The notes below the pieces were generated by a model that was given only the letters and a program-made list of their open reading frames with translations, made no database searches and had not been told where the DNA came from. Shown piece by piece: positions 45,655-58,893 of a stretch of DNA of 64,000 nt. The translations under genes were made by a program, and so were the position numbers. Each line of letters starts with the position of its first letter. The stretch's first letter is position 1. Source of the stretch: Paraphoma chrysanthemicola (Eukaryota; Ascomycota; Dothideomycetes; Pleosporales; Phaeosphaeriaceae); contig JAGMWG010000003.1 in assembly GCA_020744225.1 (NCBI GenBank), positions 2,170,001 to 2,234,000 on the forward strand, read 5' to 3'.

Positions 45655-48600
45655 CTACTTCGCTTGACCCCCGGCCCTCTGTCTAATCCTCTCCTCCTTC
45701 TCGAACTTCTGCTCAAACATTCCAAAGAACAGGCTCAACCACTCCTTCTCTCGCTCGCTCATCTGTCTCGCCGGGTTCTTCCACGTACTCGCGAGGATTT
45801 CCTTGACCCTACGCCGCAAGACCTTCAATGCAACTGCAGCCCTCCAGTCGCGCACAGCAAACCGCAGCACGCTGCCTGGGAAGCTGATGACTCCGGCGTG
45901 CATCTTGAAGTCCATGTCTGCGGCCACCATAAGCACCATCGCGAGGGGGTACGCAATGGAAGTTGAATGCGCGTTGTAGAACTTGTTGCTGGACTGCATG
46001 ATATGGTAATATGACAAGAACTGCGCCGTCTTGGTACCCTTATTGACGGATGTTGGCGCGAGGCTGACAGTTTGGTTGTTGGAGATGTTGCGCCAGCCCT
46101 TGCCTTCGCGCGTGAGGATCTTGGGGTAGAAGGCCATAGCGATAACCGAGTTGACAAAGATATCGTTCTCAGAATGGGTATCGTACTGACGCGGCACTTC
46201 AACGAAGGCGCGGTGGCGCGAAGTGCCGCGGTAGCGTTGTAGCGCACGCCGCTCATCAATTGTGAGCTGCACAAAGCCGGCTTCTACGAGCGAGGAGAGG
46301 AGTTGCGCCTTGAGGTCTTCGATGTTACCGAGATTCTGTGGGCTGAGGAAGTTCTTGTGGCAAAATTGCATCTCGGACCGTCCCGGTGTGGTGCAAACTG
46401 CCTTCCATGACTTGTAAGCGTTGTACGTGGTGAGGAGGTCGGATTCGCCTTTCTTGAAGGACAGTCGAGCTATGTCCGCACGCTGCTTGGCACCAAAAGG
46501 TGTAAGGAAGGGTGACTTGGACGACAAGATGGCGGCTATTGTGATGGCAACGTCTACACAAGCAAACGAAGCGGCAAGAAGGACCAACTTTCCAAGATGG
46601 GCATCGAGCGGAAGCTTCGCTATCTGGCGACCCAGCGCTGTAAGTTCCTCGCCTGGTGTTAAGGCATCGACCTCGATCAGCGCATCGATGGCGCGACGGA
46701 TATTCCTGGAAGAAGGCGGATCTAGAGCCAGTGAAAGAGTCTCCTCGATGTCGCCCAGCTTGCATATCTTTGTGCGCATGACCAGGTCTTGAAGTGATAG
46801 CCGAAGCATCTCGGGGGTCTGTTGTTCGGTCATGAGGTTATCGTGACGGTACTTGGTGAAGAGATGGAAGCACAACCCATCTTGTACACGGCCAGCGCGA
46901 CCACGGCGTTGCTTCGCATTCGCCCTTGATATGAAGGACTGCGCCAAGCGTGATAACTGGCGGCGCTCATCAAAGCGCATCTCCTTGTGCTTGCCAGTGT
47001 CGATAACGCAAGTGATGTCAGGGATGGTGACTCCAGTTTCAGCAATATTGGTTGCCAGCACAATCTTACGCACGCCCGGCGGGGGAATCAGGAATGCGGC
47101 TTGTTGATCCTCGCTTGATATTGTCGAGTGTAGTGGGTAGATCAGCCATTGCTTGCTGAAAGATGGATGGCCACTGAGCAAGTCGTTGAGTTGTCGAATC
47201 TCAGCGATACCAGGAAGAAAGACTAGCACGGCACTGCTGTATCGACTCAACTGCGGATCGTATGCAACAGCTTCGACGAGACGCACAATCAAGTCATAGT
47301 CAATTGCGTACTCGTCGTAGGTAGATAGCACGTCGCGCGTCGCAGGACTATAACCGGGGAGCTTGCTCGGTATGCCGGATTTATCTGATGTGATTTCACC
47401 CTCGTCATCGTCGCTGGTCCTGCCGTCTTGTTGTGCTGTTCCAGCGGAACCGGCGTAATGTGTTAGCTCTATAGCATCCTCCAGATATTGTGTCTTGACA
47501 GGGAATGTGCGGCCAGGTATCATAAGTATTGGTGCATCATTGAGATACTTTGAAAACTTGTTCGCATCTACCGTGGCGCTCATGAGTATGACCTTGAGCT
47601 CTGGGCGCCGCTCCATCAGTGAGAGGAGGATGATCAGAAGGAAATCGGTGTCGATACTGCATGATGTTAGCAGTTGTCGCGAATTTTATGCATATTCTTA
47701 CCTCCGCTCATGCACTTCGTCAATAACTAGATGCGTCACTTCTGGCAGACCTCCTGCAGATTCTAGCATGCGCAGTACTACACCGACCGTGGCATAGACA
47801 AGCCGTGTTTGCGAAGACGTCTTCGACTCTAGACGAATTGCATAACCCACGAGCGAGCGTATTGTGCCCAGGTCATTGCGACCTTCACCTAGTTCTTCGC
47901 TCACACGCTGAGCTAGCGAGATCGCTGATATACGTCTGGGCTCTGTGCAAAACACTTTACAGGCTTTGCCTTGTGAAAGCTCATGCTCAAGGATGAAGGC
48001 AGGTATTTGTGTGCTCTTACCGCATCCTGTTTCACCACAGATGATAGTGATCTGGTTTCGTTCAACCGTAGACAAAATCGACTCGCGGAAGCCGTAGACT
48101 GGAAGATTCTGTCGTCCAACAAGCATGCGCTGATAACTCGGCGAGGACGCCTTTTGTCCCCACAGCTCACGAAGACCATCAAATTGTCGGATGGGCGTGC
48201 TATATCCTGAGTTGGGCGTGTTCGACGTGGTCGCAGCTTGATTCCGTGCCTTGAAGCGGCTTGTGAGCACCACCCCATCGGATTCGTCGTGCTCGATTTG
48301 GTCGACAACGATCGTACGGTAGTACCTAATGGCTTCGCGATCGGCTGCATCGTTTCGGATCTTGCGATGATCCATAAACTCCCGATAAAGCTCCCTCCAA
48401 TTTGAGGGAAGTCGCAAGTAAACCTTCTCCTCTTTTGGCACCACCACTGAGATGGCGAAAAGTGCAACGGTGGAGATGAAGCTCTCACTTTGCTCAGCCG
48501 AGATAGTCGCTATGCTTGATGCCTCAAATCTTGCTTGCGGGTACCGCACGGTAATGGTAACACCCGGGACGTCCACATCGTACTCGACCTCATCGCCTTT

Positions 48601-50282
48601 CGACCACGCTATGGTCAATGCATGCCGACACGAGTAGGTAGTAGGTGAAATCATTGTGTACAAGAGACGTGCTTGCGGATCTCTACTCATTATCAGCAGG
48701 CATGAAATTGATCCGAGTAGTGGGAACGTACCTTGAGCGAACTGTTTCTTCCAGGAGACGTCGTGGCGTCAGCCCACTCGATTTACCAAAGTCGCGCAAT
48801 GTTATGCTGTCAGCAGAGGCAGCGGTATCAGTTGCCTCAGGTGGTTTAGGATCGTTAGGCATAGCAGAGAACATGCCTCCAAGAATGTCATCTTCATCTT
48901 CACTGCCAGTTGGGTCTGCTGCGGGAGGAAGTTTTGGACTTTCTGCTGCTGGTGCCACACTTGCTGCAGCTACTTGCCTCTGCACATCTCTTACAACATC
49001 GATTCCTTGCTCCTGCCGTCTGGAAGCTTTTTTCTGCGCAATCTGATTGCGTATAGCCGGCCATCGTGTCTCTGCTTCGTACTCATCGAACAAAGCATCA
49101 GAGGCAATTCGCTGAAGCTGTGACAGTAATTTCCGAACAGCTGGAGTTTGCGCTACTCCACTTGTGGAGGCTTTGTTCGCTTTACCACCCTTGGACTGCT
49201 TCCGTACAGCACCTTCAACTAGACTGGGGTCAATCTCGTAAAGTTTGCTCTTGATTTTGAGGTATGTGGGAATGAGCTCATCCAGCTCTAGATCGCTGTC
49301 AAGATCACTGACGTCCACATCAAGCTGGTGCGCATCAGATCTCGAATCACTCGATGCCTGGCCATTCACTTTATCATGCTTGGAAGCGCCATTGGAAGCA
49401 TCAGTGCTTGAATTCCCCCGAGGCGGCTCTTCGTGCGGTGTAGCTGCCAGTAGTCAGTAGAGTGCTCGGAACGACATGCTCTCAGGCCGGGCGGATGGAC
49501 CAGCACAATTCTGCGCGTAGGAAAGCAACCAAAGAGCAAACATAAGACCTACTAGGACGCGAAATCTCAGGTGTGTCTGCAGCCAGTCGTTTGGGGGCCT
49601 GTTCTTCAAATGAGAATGCGTGATCTTCACAATGGTCTAAGGCGAGCCACTCGAGCGCCTCTTGAAGGCCCCAGATGCTCGCTGTCGAGTCAACTGCGGC
49701 AGCATTTGCGCAGAGCCACTTCAGTACCGGCTGTGCATTGTCACTTGAAAAGCCAAGCTGGCGTAGAGTCAAGTCAAGAGTCCATAGTTTAGACATGGTG
49801 TCTTCCTCGGTCAAGATCTTGAGCAATGGCTGAGGCCCCTGCCTTCGGTTAGAGTCGTTTGACTCTGCCTGGGCGAGATCAATGATATTGTCCAAGATTT
49901 CATTTGGCAGCCAATCATGAACCGTCATAGGATGAGACTGTCCACGAAGTACTCTACGATCGGTCTGAAATTTCAAGACATTGCGGTGAGAGTCTCGGCG
50001 AACTTTGGCTGCGTGCTTCTCGACAAGAAGCTGCAGCTCGTCGCGCTCAAGCTGAGCCTCAAGTTCTTCCGGGGTTGGTACAGCTTCTTGTTTGAGGGCT
50101 TCACTTTTCGGCACAGTCTGTTGATTGGGTTCGGCCGATATCCCGTTCTCTTTGGACAGTACAGGTGCAATCTCCTTGACGGGAGTGTCGGAGGCAGACT
50201 TTTCTGGCTTTGGTTTACTCGCAACAGAAGTTGTAGCAAACCCTCGAGCGGGATTGCCCGCTGGCTTCTTCTTCTTGGCCAT
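45655..50282 (-). CDS. DEVH-box RNA helicase, DHX29/DHX57/Ucp12 type
   Basis: Four exons, 50282..49553, 49443..48732, 48682..47702 and 47656..45655, encode 1474 aa; the intron 2 acceptor has a second in-frame choice 3 nt away. N-terminal 640 residues: Lys-rich start (MAKKKKPAG), a coiled-coil segment (about 65-95), and a UBA-like stretch around SKLWTLDLTLRQLGFSSDNAQPVLKWL, as in DHX29/DHX57. Helicase core from about 650: motif I GETGCGKS (near 690), Ia TEPRRISA, II DEVH, III SAT, V ATNIAETGVTIPDI and VI QRRGRAGRV. HA2 and OB-fold domains follow (LGRQIAKLPLDAHLGKLVL; NKFYNAHSTSIAYPLAM). The family is DEAH/RHA, an RNA unwinding ATPase with 3'-5' polarity. DHX29-like members act on 43S ribosome scanning; yeast YLR419w/Ucp12 is poorly characterised. 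Assignment within the subgroup is tentative. Confidence 0.92.
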
Positions 50283-50673
50283 GTCGTGAAGGGGTAAAAA
50301 AGATTTGCGGTACAGATGCGGCAGAGGCTTCCAGAACGGGCAGGAACCTCAAGTAGGATTCCGTATGGAGTAAATGGGAGCTTGATCCTTGGCAAGATCA
50401 AGATTGGATGGGCCCAAAAAGCTGTCTGGACTCATGTAGGGCGTGTCTACACTTTGGCGGCGCCGGAACAGTTGCCGTGGGAGAAGGGCGGAGGTGGTGC
50501 GGTCGAGGAGCAAATGAAGGGCGCGGGGGTTATGTCATTGGGTTTTGGTGTGCAGACTCACTCGGCTAGTCTTGCCGCCGCCAGCATCGCCATTTCGACA
50601 ATTTACGAGCTCGCAAACACCCCACCAACACCCCGCCCTCCGCTCTGGCGCTGCCTCATGTGGATAGTACGAC
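50283..50673. promoter_or_regulatory. divergent promoter of helicase and Gcn1 genes
   Basis: 391 bp separate the two start codons, which face away from each other, so the interval must hold both promoters. No TGASTCA (Gcn4/CPC1) site was seen in it. No motif is claimed. Confidence 0.6.
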
Positions 50674-53600
50674 ATGGCTGTGAATGGGGACGCTGAAACA
50701 CCAGCCACAAAGCGCGAGGAGCTGCGCCGGGGGCTCATCACCAGCTCGACCAAGCGCAGAATAACTGAGCTGTCTGGGCTGCAGCACCGTGTGTCGGATG
50801 GCAGTGAGTATATATCTCTGTGTGCGCATGGCGGGAGACACGTGAGGGCTAATTGACGACGCGAACCCAGCTCTCCCCACCACCGATCTCCAAGCCCTCC
50901 TCGAGCTACTGTTCGAGACATACCCGCTGTATGACGACCGCGAATCCCGACGAGCCGTCGAAGAGGTGCTCAAGTCGCTCGTGAATGGCCCGCACGGCGA
51001 TGCAATTCTCCCAGCAATTGTGAAATTCCTGAAGCAGGAGTGCCTGAAGAAGGGCCTCGCACATGCCAATGCATTCGTCTTGGTCGATTGGTGCTCGGTG
51101 CTGCTCCTGCAGTTCGCAAAGTCACCTGAGCGATGGTCAAAATACGGGCTGGAGGTAGCACTCGCACATGCACGCGTGCTGGAAACATGCGTGGGCGCGA
51201 GCAGCTCACGTCGAGCTGGGCGCATCTCCGAGTCTGCCTTGGTCTCGACACGGCGAGCTCTGCGTGCCGTGTTGCGCGCTGAGGCGACGGGGCAGGACGC
51301 TCTTGCCACACTGGTCACGACACTCACCGCGAAAGCGCCTGCCTCTACGGCTGGGAACGCCGTCTTCCTCGGTGTCATTGCAGGCGTCTCATCACGACTC
51401 GCCGCTGTGAGGCCGCACTTCGAGAAACACAAGTCCGACTACTACGCCTTTTACGTGCGGGAAGTCGTTGGTTCTCGGAGCCAGCTCCCTGACCACATCT
51501 CCAATGCGCTGCATGACTTCTTCACAAGCTTCCCAACCCTGGAGGAGCTTCGCAAGGACGTCATACCACCCATCGAGAAGGCCTTGTTGCGAGCCCCAGA
51601 AGTGGTGCTCAACGACATTGTCTCCCCGATGATCCTAGCCCTACCAGAGTCCATGGATCTATCTGAAATTTTGCTTGGGAATATGCTGAAACCATTGCTT
51701 TCCAATGTCAAGTCGAGCAATCCTACAATACGTGCAGGCGCGCTGCGGACCTTCACCGCGTTGGCGGTGCGATCAAAGAATGACGACACTATTAGCAAGG
51801 TCGCCGACGAGATATTGAATCCTCTCAAACAGGGCAAAGTCTCTGGGGCTGACCAAAAGGTCCTGCATGCGCAGATGCTCTCGGCATTGCCTCAGTCAAC
51901 TTCGCTATCGCAGAAGATACCCGCCACCATTGCATCAGTGGCCCTTAAGGAGCCGAGCGAGCCCGCGGTGGTCGCTGAGGTATCAACCATGACCGACCAC
52001 CTCACCTTTGGCCTGGCCAACGGCCAGTCGCTCGATCGCACCGTGTCGGATGCATTCCTCAAAGGCATGGCAGACAAGCGCGTGCCTGTCCGGAGGCTTT
52101 GGGCAATTCGAGCAGCAGATTTGTGGTGGAACTTGTCCGACACGCAGATGACTCAACCAGATATACTGGCATTCTGTCAAGCTACACTGCCAAAGCTAGT
52201 AGAAATATGGCAAGAAGTTATTGCTAACCCAATTCCGGCTACACAGAGCGGTCTTGTGACTGTAGGGCACTACGTCTCAGCCCTACTGTTGGAGAAGGTC
52301 CAGCACTCAAGCGATGATAAACTTTCCGCCATCTACAAGAAATCAGACGCCCTATCACAATCGCTTGCTGTTCATCCGAAGCCTTCCTTTTTGCTCAACG
52401 CCAAGGTATATTCCAAGTTGACTAGTGAAGAAGACGTCGTACTTGCTATTCGCGCACTGAAGGCGATTGCTCCATCCCTAGCGCAAGATACGAGCTCAAA
52501 AGACGCCCAGATAGCTTGGGCCCAGGCGTTCATCTTTCCCATCGTGGCGCATGGTATTACGCCCAAAGCGAAGTCAGCTGCCAAACACGCGTTGACGCAA
52601 ACCTATCTTCAGTCCCCCGACACGACTAGTAAGATGTTAATAAACGGCTTATGGGCTTGGTATCGTTCAAGCGAACAAGAAGACAAAGACAGTGCCGCCG
52701 TAGCATCGAAGACCGGCTCAAAAGATCTTGCTGCAGTCCTGGGTTGCATCTGCTTGCCGCCTGAAGCAGTGCAAAAGTCCGAAGCCAAGCTTGATTCAGC
52801 AAGTCTGCAGACCCAGGCTCTGAGTCTCATCGTTCTCGCAAGATCAGAAATCACTCCACGAATATCATGGATTGATATGTGTCTGCGTATGGGAGTGGAC
52901 CCTGGAGAGTTGGTGAAAGCCAATCTGACGGAATGCATAAATATTGTTAATGAGGCCACTGAGGTTCGTCAAGCGTGAAGGGGGACTATTCATGCGCATT
53001 TAGCTGACAATCTGCTAGAATCATGAGAACGACCAGTTCCCTGCCATAAGCATGGCCGCATATAGTGCATACACTGACATGGCTTTCGTTGCGCCGGATG
53101 CCGCTCTTCCAGCTGTAGTGCAACAATTCAGCCAGGACCTTGACCCCAAGCAGCTGGAATCAGTTGGTCCCACCGAGGCAGCCATCTTCCGGACACCGGA
53201 AGGAACGGCTTATGTGGATGTTCTATCGAAGAAGGCGCCCGTGACTATTGACAAGAATACGAAAGATTACGACACTCTCAAGTGGGAGGAAGACCTCCGG
53301 ACACAGTTGGCACAGAAGAAAGGCCAAACCAAGAAGCTTTCAGCCGATGAGCAAGCCAAAGTCAACGCACAATTAGCAAAAGAGGCAGCAATAAGGAAAG
53401 AGGTTGCAGCTACGGAGCGAAGAATGAGGCGAGGCGTCGGCATCGTGCGCAGTCTTGCAACCGGACCACCTACTGAGGCGGAGCAATGGATGGGAGCGGC
53501 TGTAGAACGATTGATTCATTCCATCCGATCTGGAGCAGGTCTACTACTGGGCGATTTACCTGCGACCGCCTTCATTGCTTGTTCTGAGCGAATCTCGCAT

Positions 53601-56600
53601 CGTCTTGGTTTTCTGCGGCCCTTTGTTGGTGTCGCAACACTGAGAACGATTGGCTCCATACAGCTGTCCGACGAGTATGAGAAAGAAGACCTTGGCGATC
53701 TCGTCACACGAGTGCTGTATCGACTTCGCTTCCTCGGTGAACAGAGACCTTTGGATGCGGTAACCCTCGCATACTGCTTCCCTCTCGTGTTTCTGGTGCT
53801 CGAGAAAGGCGGCATAGGACGTGCATCTGCTGAGGAAGCTGACGAGCAGCTTATTCTTGCGATTGAGATCCTTGCATTTCACACCAATTCATGTATTGAT
53901 CAAAGACTGCCCCGCAGGGAGCTCATCGAGATTCTGGTCTGGTCGATGCAGAGGTATCAACAGCACTACAAGCTGATCAAGGACTGCATCACAGATCTCT
54001 CGAGTGGGATTGCACCAAACATCAATAATGACGAGCTTGGTGCGCTCCTCCATGGAGCCATTGTGCCCGAGACTTCAGTACGCACCGCAGTATTGCAGGC
54101 CATCGATGCCGAGCTCGACACGAACGATTTAGAGTTCAGCGAAGAGATCTTCCTTGCCTGCCACGATGACGTACCGGAGAATGCTGAGCTTGGGCGCACC
54201 ATTTGGGAGGAAAACGACTTGCAGCTGAAGGCGGATGCCGGCGCCAAAATGCTTCCTTATTTGGACTCCACGGACAAACAACTCCGACGAGCAGCCGCAC
54301 GTTCCATTGGTGAAATAGTGGTCAAGTACCCGGAAATATTCGACAATCTTCTTCAGACACTGCAAGAGTCTTACAGAGAAAAGGCAAAGCCACGGATGCC
54401 CGAGCGCGATGAATACGGGATGCCACGGAAGGTGGACCTTCGCGACCCTTGGGAAAGCCGCGATGGTATTGCCTTAGCTTTCAAGGAGATGACCCCAGTC
54501 TTCAGGCCAGAAGGACTAGGAGACTTTCTCAACTTCATGGTCTATGAAGGACCCTTGGGAGATCGAAGCGCAGCCGTTCGAGAGGCAATGATTGATGCTG
54601 CCACGTCGGTAATCACTACGAAAGCGCAAACCAAGGTCGAACCATTGATGGAGCTGTTCGAAAATGCGCTCGAAGGCCCGGATCGCAAATCCGAGATGTA
54701 TGATCAAGTTAATGAGGCCGTCATCATCCTTTATGGTGCACTCGGGCGTCATTTGGCCGCAGGGGACGAACGGGTAGCCAAAGTCGTGAAGAGACTGCTA
54801 GCCACACTGAGCACGCCATCCGAGACGGTGCAATATGCTGTTGCGCAATGCTTACCACCTCTGATTCGGACATCGCAACAAGAAGTCTCAGCTTACGTCG
54901 AAGAGATCATGGAGCAATTGCTTCAATCGAAGAAGTACGCTTCTCGACGAGGTGCGGCTTATGGTCTCGCAGGTATCGTGCGCGGAAGGGGCCTGGGCGT
55001 GCTCAAAGAGTACCGCATCATGTCTACTCTCAGGAATGCTGCCGAGAACAAGAAAGAGGCCAATCAGCGGCAGGGTGTTTTCTTGGCATACGAGCTCCTG
55101 TCACTCATTCTGGGCAGACTGTTCGAGCCTTATGTCATCCAGCTCGTACCACAACTGCTCGCTGGCTTTGGAGATTCGAGCGCTGACGTTCGAGAAGCCT
55201 GTCTGGATGCAGCGAAGACTGCCTTCTCTACCCTGAGCTCTTTTGGCGTGAAGCAGGTGCTGCCTATTCTTCTCGAGGGCCTTGATGATTCGCAGTGGCG
55301 AAGCAAAAAGGGTGCTTGCGACTCGCTGGGAGCTATGGCTTACCTGGATCCAAATCAGCTTGCCTTGAGCTTGCCTGACATCATCCCCCCATTGACCACT
55401 GTCTTGACTGATAGTCACAAAGAAGTGCGTTCTTCAGCCAACCGAAGCTTACAACGATTCGGTGAAGTCATCAGCAATCCGGAGATCAAGAGTGTCGTCA
55501 ACATTATTCTCAAGGCGCTCAGCGATCCAACAAAGTATACCGATGATGCTCTCGATGCGCTCATTAAGATTCAATTTGCCCATTTCCTCGACGCCCCATC
55601 TCTAGCACTCGTCGTCCGTATCCTCGAACGTGGATTAGGCGACCGATCAGCAACGAAACGCAAGTCTGCCCAGATTATTGGCAGTCTAGCATATCTCACT
55701 GAGCGCAAAGACCTTGTTGCCCATCTGCCTATCCTTGTCGCAGGTCTGCGTATTGCTATCGTTGATCCTGTCCCTACCACGCGAGCAACCGCGTCGAAGG
55801 CACTCGGTTCGCTTGTTGAGAAGCTTGGAGAAGACGCTCTGCCAGACCTCATCCCCAGTCTTATGGCCACCCTCAAATCCGACACTGGAGCTGGTGACCG
55901 CCTGGGTTCTGCACAAGCTCTCTCAGAGGTGCTTGCCGGTCTCGGAACCGGCCGCCTGGAGGAAACATTGCCCAGCATCTTGCAAAACGTCGCAAGCAGT
56001 CGTCCCTCTGTGCGCGAGGGCTTTATGTCGCTCTTCATCTTCTTGCCTGCATGCTTCGGAAACAGCTTTGCCAACTACCTTAGCAAGATCATTCCGCCGA
56101 TTCTTGAGGGACTCGCCGACGACGTCGAGTCCATTCGCGACACCGCCCTGCGTGCTGGACGTCTGCTGGTCAAGAACTTTGCAACCAAAGCCATCGATCT
56201 TCTCTTACCAGAACTTGAGAGAGGTCTTGCCGACGACAGCCACCGCATTCGACTCAGCTCAGTCGAACTTGTTGGAGATCTTCTCTTCAATCTCACAGGT
56301 ATCAGTGGTAAGGTTGAAGACGAGGAGGTGGAGGAAGGCGCCAAGGAAGCTGGACAGTCTCTCCTCGAAGTACTTGGAGAGGAGAAGCGCAACAAGGTCC
56401 TCTCGGCCTTGTATATTTGCCGCTGCGACACCTCCGGATTGGTCCGTACTGCTTCCATCAATGTTTGGAAGGCACTGGTGGCTACTCCTCGAACTCTGCG
56501 CGAACTGGTACCCACACTTACGCAGCTTATCATCCGGCGCCTTGCCAGCTCCAACATGGAGCAAAAGGTCATCGCTGGAAACGCTCTTGGTGAGCTCATT

Positions 56601-58893
56601 CGCAAGGCCGGCGACGGCGTGCTGGCTACCTTGCTACCCACGCTAGAAGAAGGCTTGCACACAACAGATACCGACGCGAAGCAAGGTATATGCATTGCGC
56701 TTCGCGAACTCATCTCGTCTGCGTCGCCTGAGCAGCTCGAGGACTACGAGAAGACCTTGATTCAAGTGGTCCGGACCGCCTTGGTTGATCCTGATGCCGA
56801 TGTGCGCGAAGCAGCAGCTGAAGCCTTTGATGCACTACAACAGATTCTCGGCAAGAAGTCTGTCGACCAGGTGTTGCCATACTTGCTCAACCTTCTGCGG
56901 AGCGATGACGATGCCCAGAACGCCCTTTCAGCACTCCTCACGCTTCTCACAGATCAACATCGGTCCAACGTCATCCTGCCGAACTTGCTTCCCACTTTAC
57001 TCACCTCGCCGATGTCTGCTTTCAACGCACGGGCAATTGCATCCTTGGCTGAGGTTGCAAGCTCTGCCATGACTAGGCGACTGCCCAATATCCTCAACAC
57101 GATCATGGACAATGTTATTGCCTGCAAAGATGAGGATCTTCGGGACGAGCTCGAAACATCGTTCGACAAGGTCCTTCTTTCAGTCGATGAATACGATGGC
57201 CTCAACACTGCTATGAGTGTCATGCTTGCATTGTCCAAGCACGATGATGAGCGACGTCGGGCACGAGCCGACTTGCATCTCGCCAAATTCTTTGCTGAGT
57301 ATGAGGAAGATTTCTCCAGATACTACCCTGATCTCATCCGCGCGCTCCTAATCTCTTTCGACGACGGCGATCAAGAGGTTATCAAGGCGGCCTGGACAGC
57401 TCTCAGCACGCTGACAACCAAGCGGTTACGCAAGGAGGAGATGGAGTCATTGGTCGTGTCGACGCGCCAGACGCTCAACCAGGTGGGCGTCGCTGGTGCG
57501 GACTTGCCGGGTTTCTCATTGCCAAAGGGTATCAATGCAATCCTACCTATATTCCTGCAAGGCTTGATGAACGGCTCGGTCGACCAACGCACACAGGCTG
57601 CTCTGGCCATTTCCGACATCATCGACCGCACCAGCGCCAAAGCGCTGCAGCCCTTCGTCACTCAGATAACTGGACCACTTATTCGTGTTGTTACCGAGCG
57701 ATCGACAGACGTCAAAGCCGCCATCTTACTCACGCTCAATAACCTGCTTGAGAAGATTCCGACGTTCCTCAAGCCGTTCTTGCCTCAACTGCAGCGCACT
57801 TTCGCAAAGTCGCTCGCCGATACGTCGTCTGACGTACTTCGTGCACGAGCAGCTAAGGCCCTTGGAACGCTCATCAAGCTGACTCCTAGAGTCGATCCCC
57901 TTATTGCTGAGCTAGTGACTGGATCCAAGACGAGTGATGAGGCTGTCAAGACAGCTATGTTGAAAGCTCTGTATGAGGTTGTGAGCAAAGCTGGCAAGAA
58001 CATGAACGAGGCGAGCAGGAATGCAATTTTGAGTCTCATCGACAATGAATCCGATGACTCGAATGGTAAGCACGACGGCACACTTATATCTGATAATAAG
58101 CTAACAGTATTCAGATGCCATGGCAATCACCAACGCTCGTCTGCTCGGTGCGCTCATCAGCTGCCTACCTGAAGACATTGCCGCGGGCCTGCTAAAGACC
58201 CGCGTTCTCACAACACACTTCAACAAGGCATCAATTCTAGCCTTGAATGCTATCCTGCTTGAAGCACCCGAAGCTTTGGCGGGCTCCTTCGCCGACGACA
58301 CAGTCCACGTAATATGCCAGGGTCTCGCCCATTCCCAGCCCGTCATCTCTGACAACGCCGTCCTGGCAGCTGGAAAGTACCTTCTTGGCGAGAAAACGAA
58401 CAAGACATTTGACCACACCAAGCCCATCTTTGAAGCTCTTGCACCGATCATCGAGCCAGGCCACCCCGTCGACACACGGCGTCTCTCACTTGTCGTTCTG
58501 CGCACTGTTGCACGTGAGCACAACGATCTCATTCGTCCGCACATTCCACTGCTCACACCACCCGTCTTCGCGTCGGTTCGCGATCCCGTCATCCCCGTAA
58601 AACTCGGCGCCGAAGCCGCGTTCCTGTCCCTCTTCTCCGTCGTCGATGAGGAGACTGCCGTGTTCGACAAATACATGGCGGGTCCAGGCAAGACACTCTC
58701 CGCAGGCCAACAGCGCAGCATGGGCGATTATTTCAAGCGTGTGGCAACGAGACTTGCAGGCCAGGCGAGGGAGCGAAGAGAAGCAGAGGGTGGAAGTGGC
58801 GGGCTGGGATTGAGTAGTGATGAGGTGGAGGACGAGCGGGAGATTTGGAGTGTGGGTATGGTGGAGCTGGGCGATGTCTTTGGGGAGAATTGA
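50674..58893 (+). CDS. gcn1: Gcn1, HEAT-repeat activator of the Gcn2 eIF2-alpha kinase
   Basis: Four exons, 50674..50803, 50871..52963, 53019..58065 and 58115..58893, encode 2682 aa, the usual Gcn1 size (yeast about 2670). The first exon is short and the second intron uses an uncommon GTTCGT donor, but all frames agree. Nearly the whole protein is alpha-solenoid of HEAT-like repeats: for example PYLDSTDKQLRRAAARSIGEIVVKYP, LLAGFGDSSADVREACLDAAKTAF and LLEGLDDSQWRSKKGACDSLGAM in the central region related to eEF3, then PDLIPSLMATLKSD and LIRKAGDGVLATLLPTLEEGL in the Gcn2-binding half. Gcn1 sits on translating or collided ribosomes with Gcn20 and passes the uncharged-tRNA signal to Gcn2. All three introns are short (50-67 nt). 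Confidence 0.97.

Noticed and set aside
50656..51432. 258-aa minus-strand frame across the Gcn1 start
   Set aside because: Antisense to Gcn1 exons 1-2; no recognisable family.
55714..56646. 310-aa plus-strand frame
   Set aside because: Alternative phase inside Gcn1; Ser/Arg/Leu/Pro-rich with no domain.
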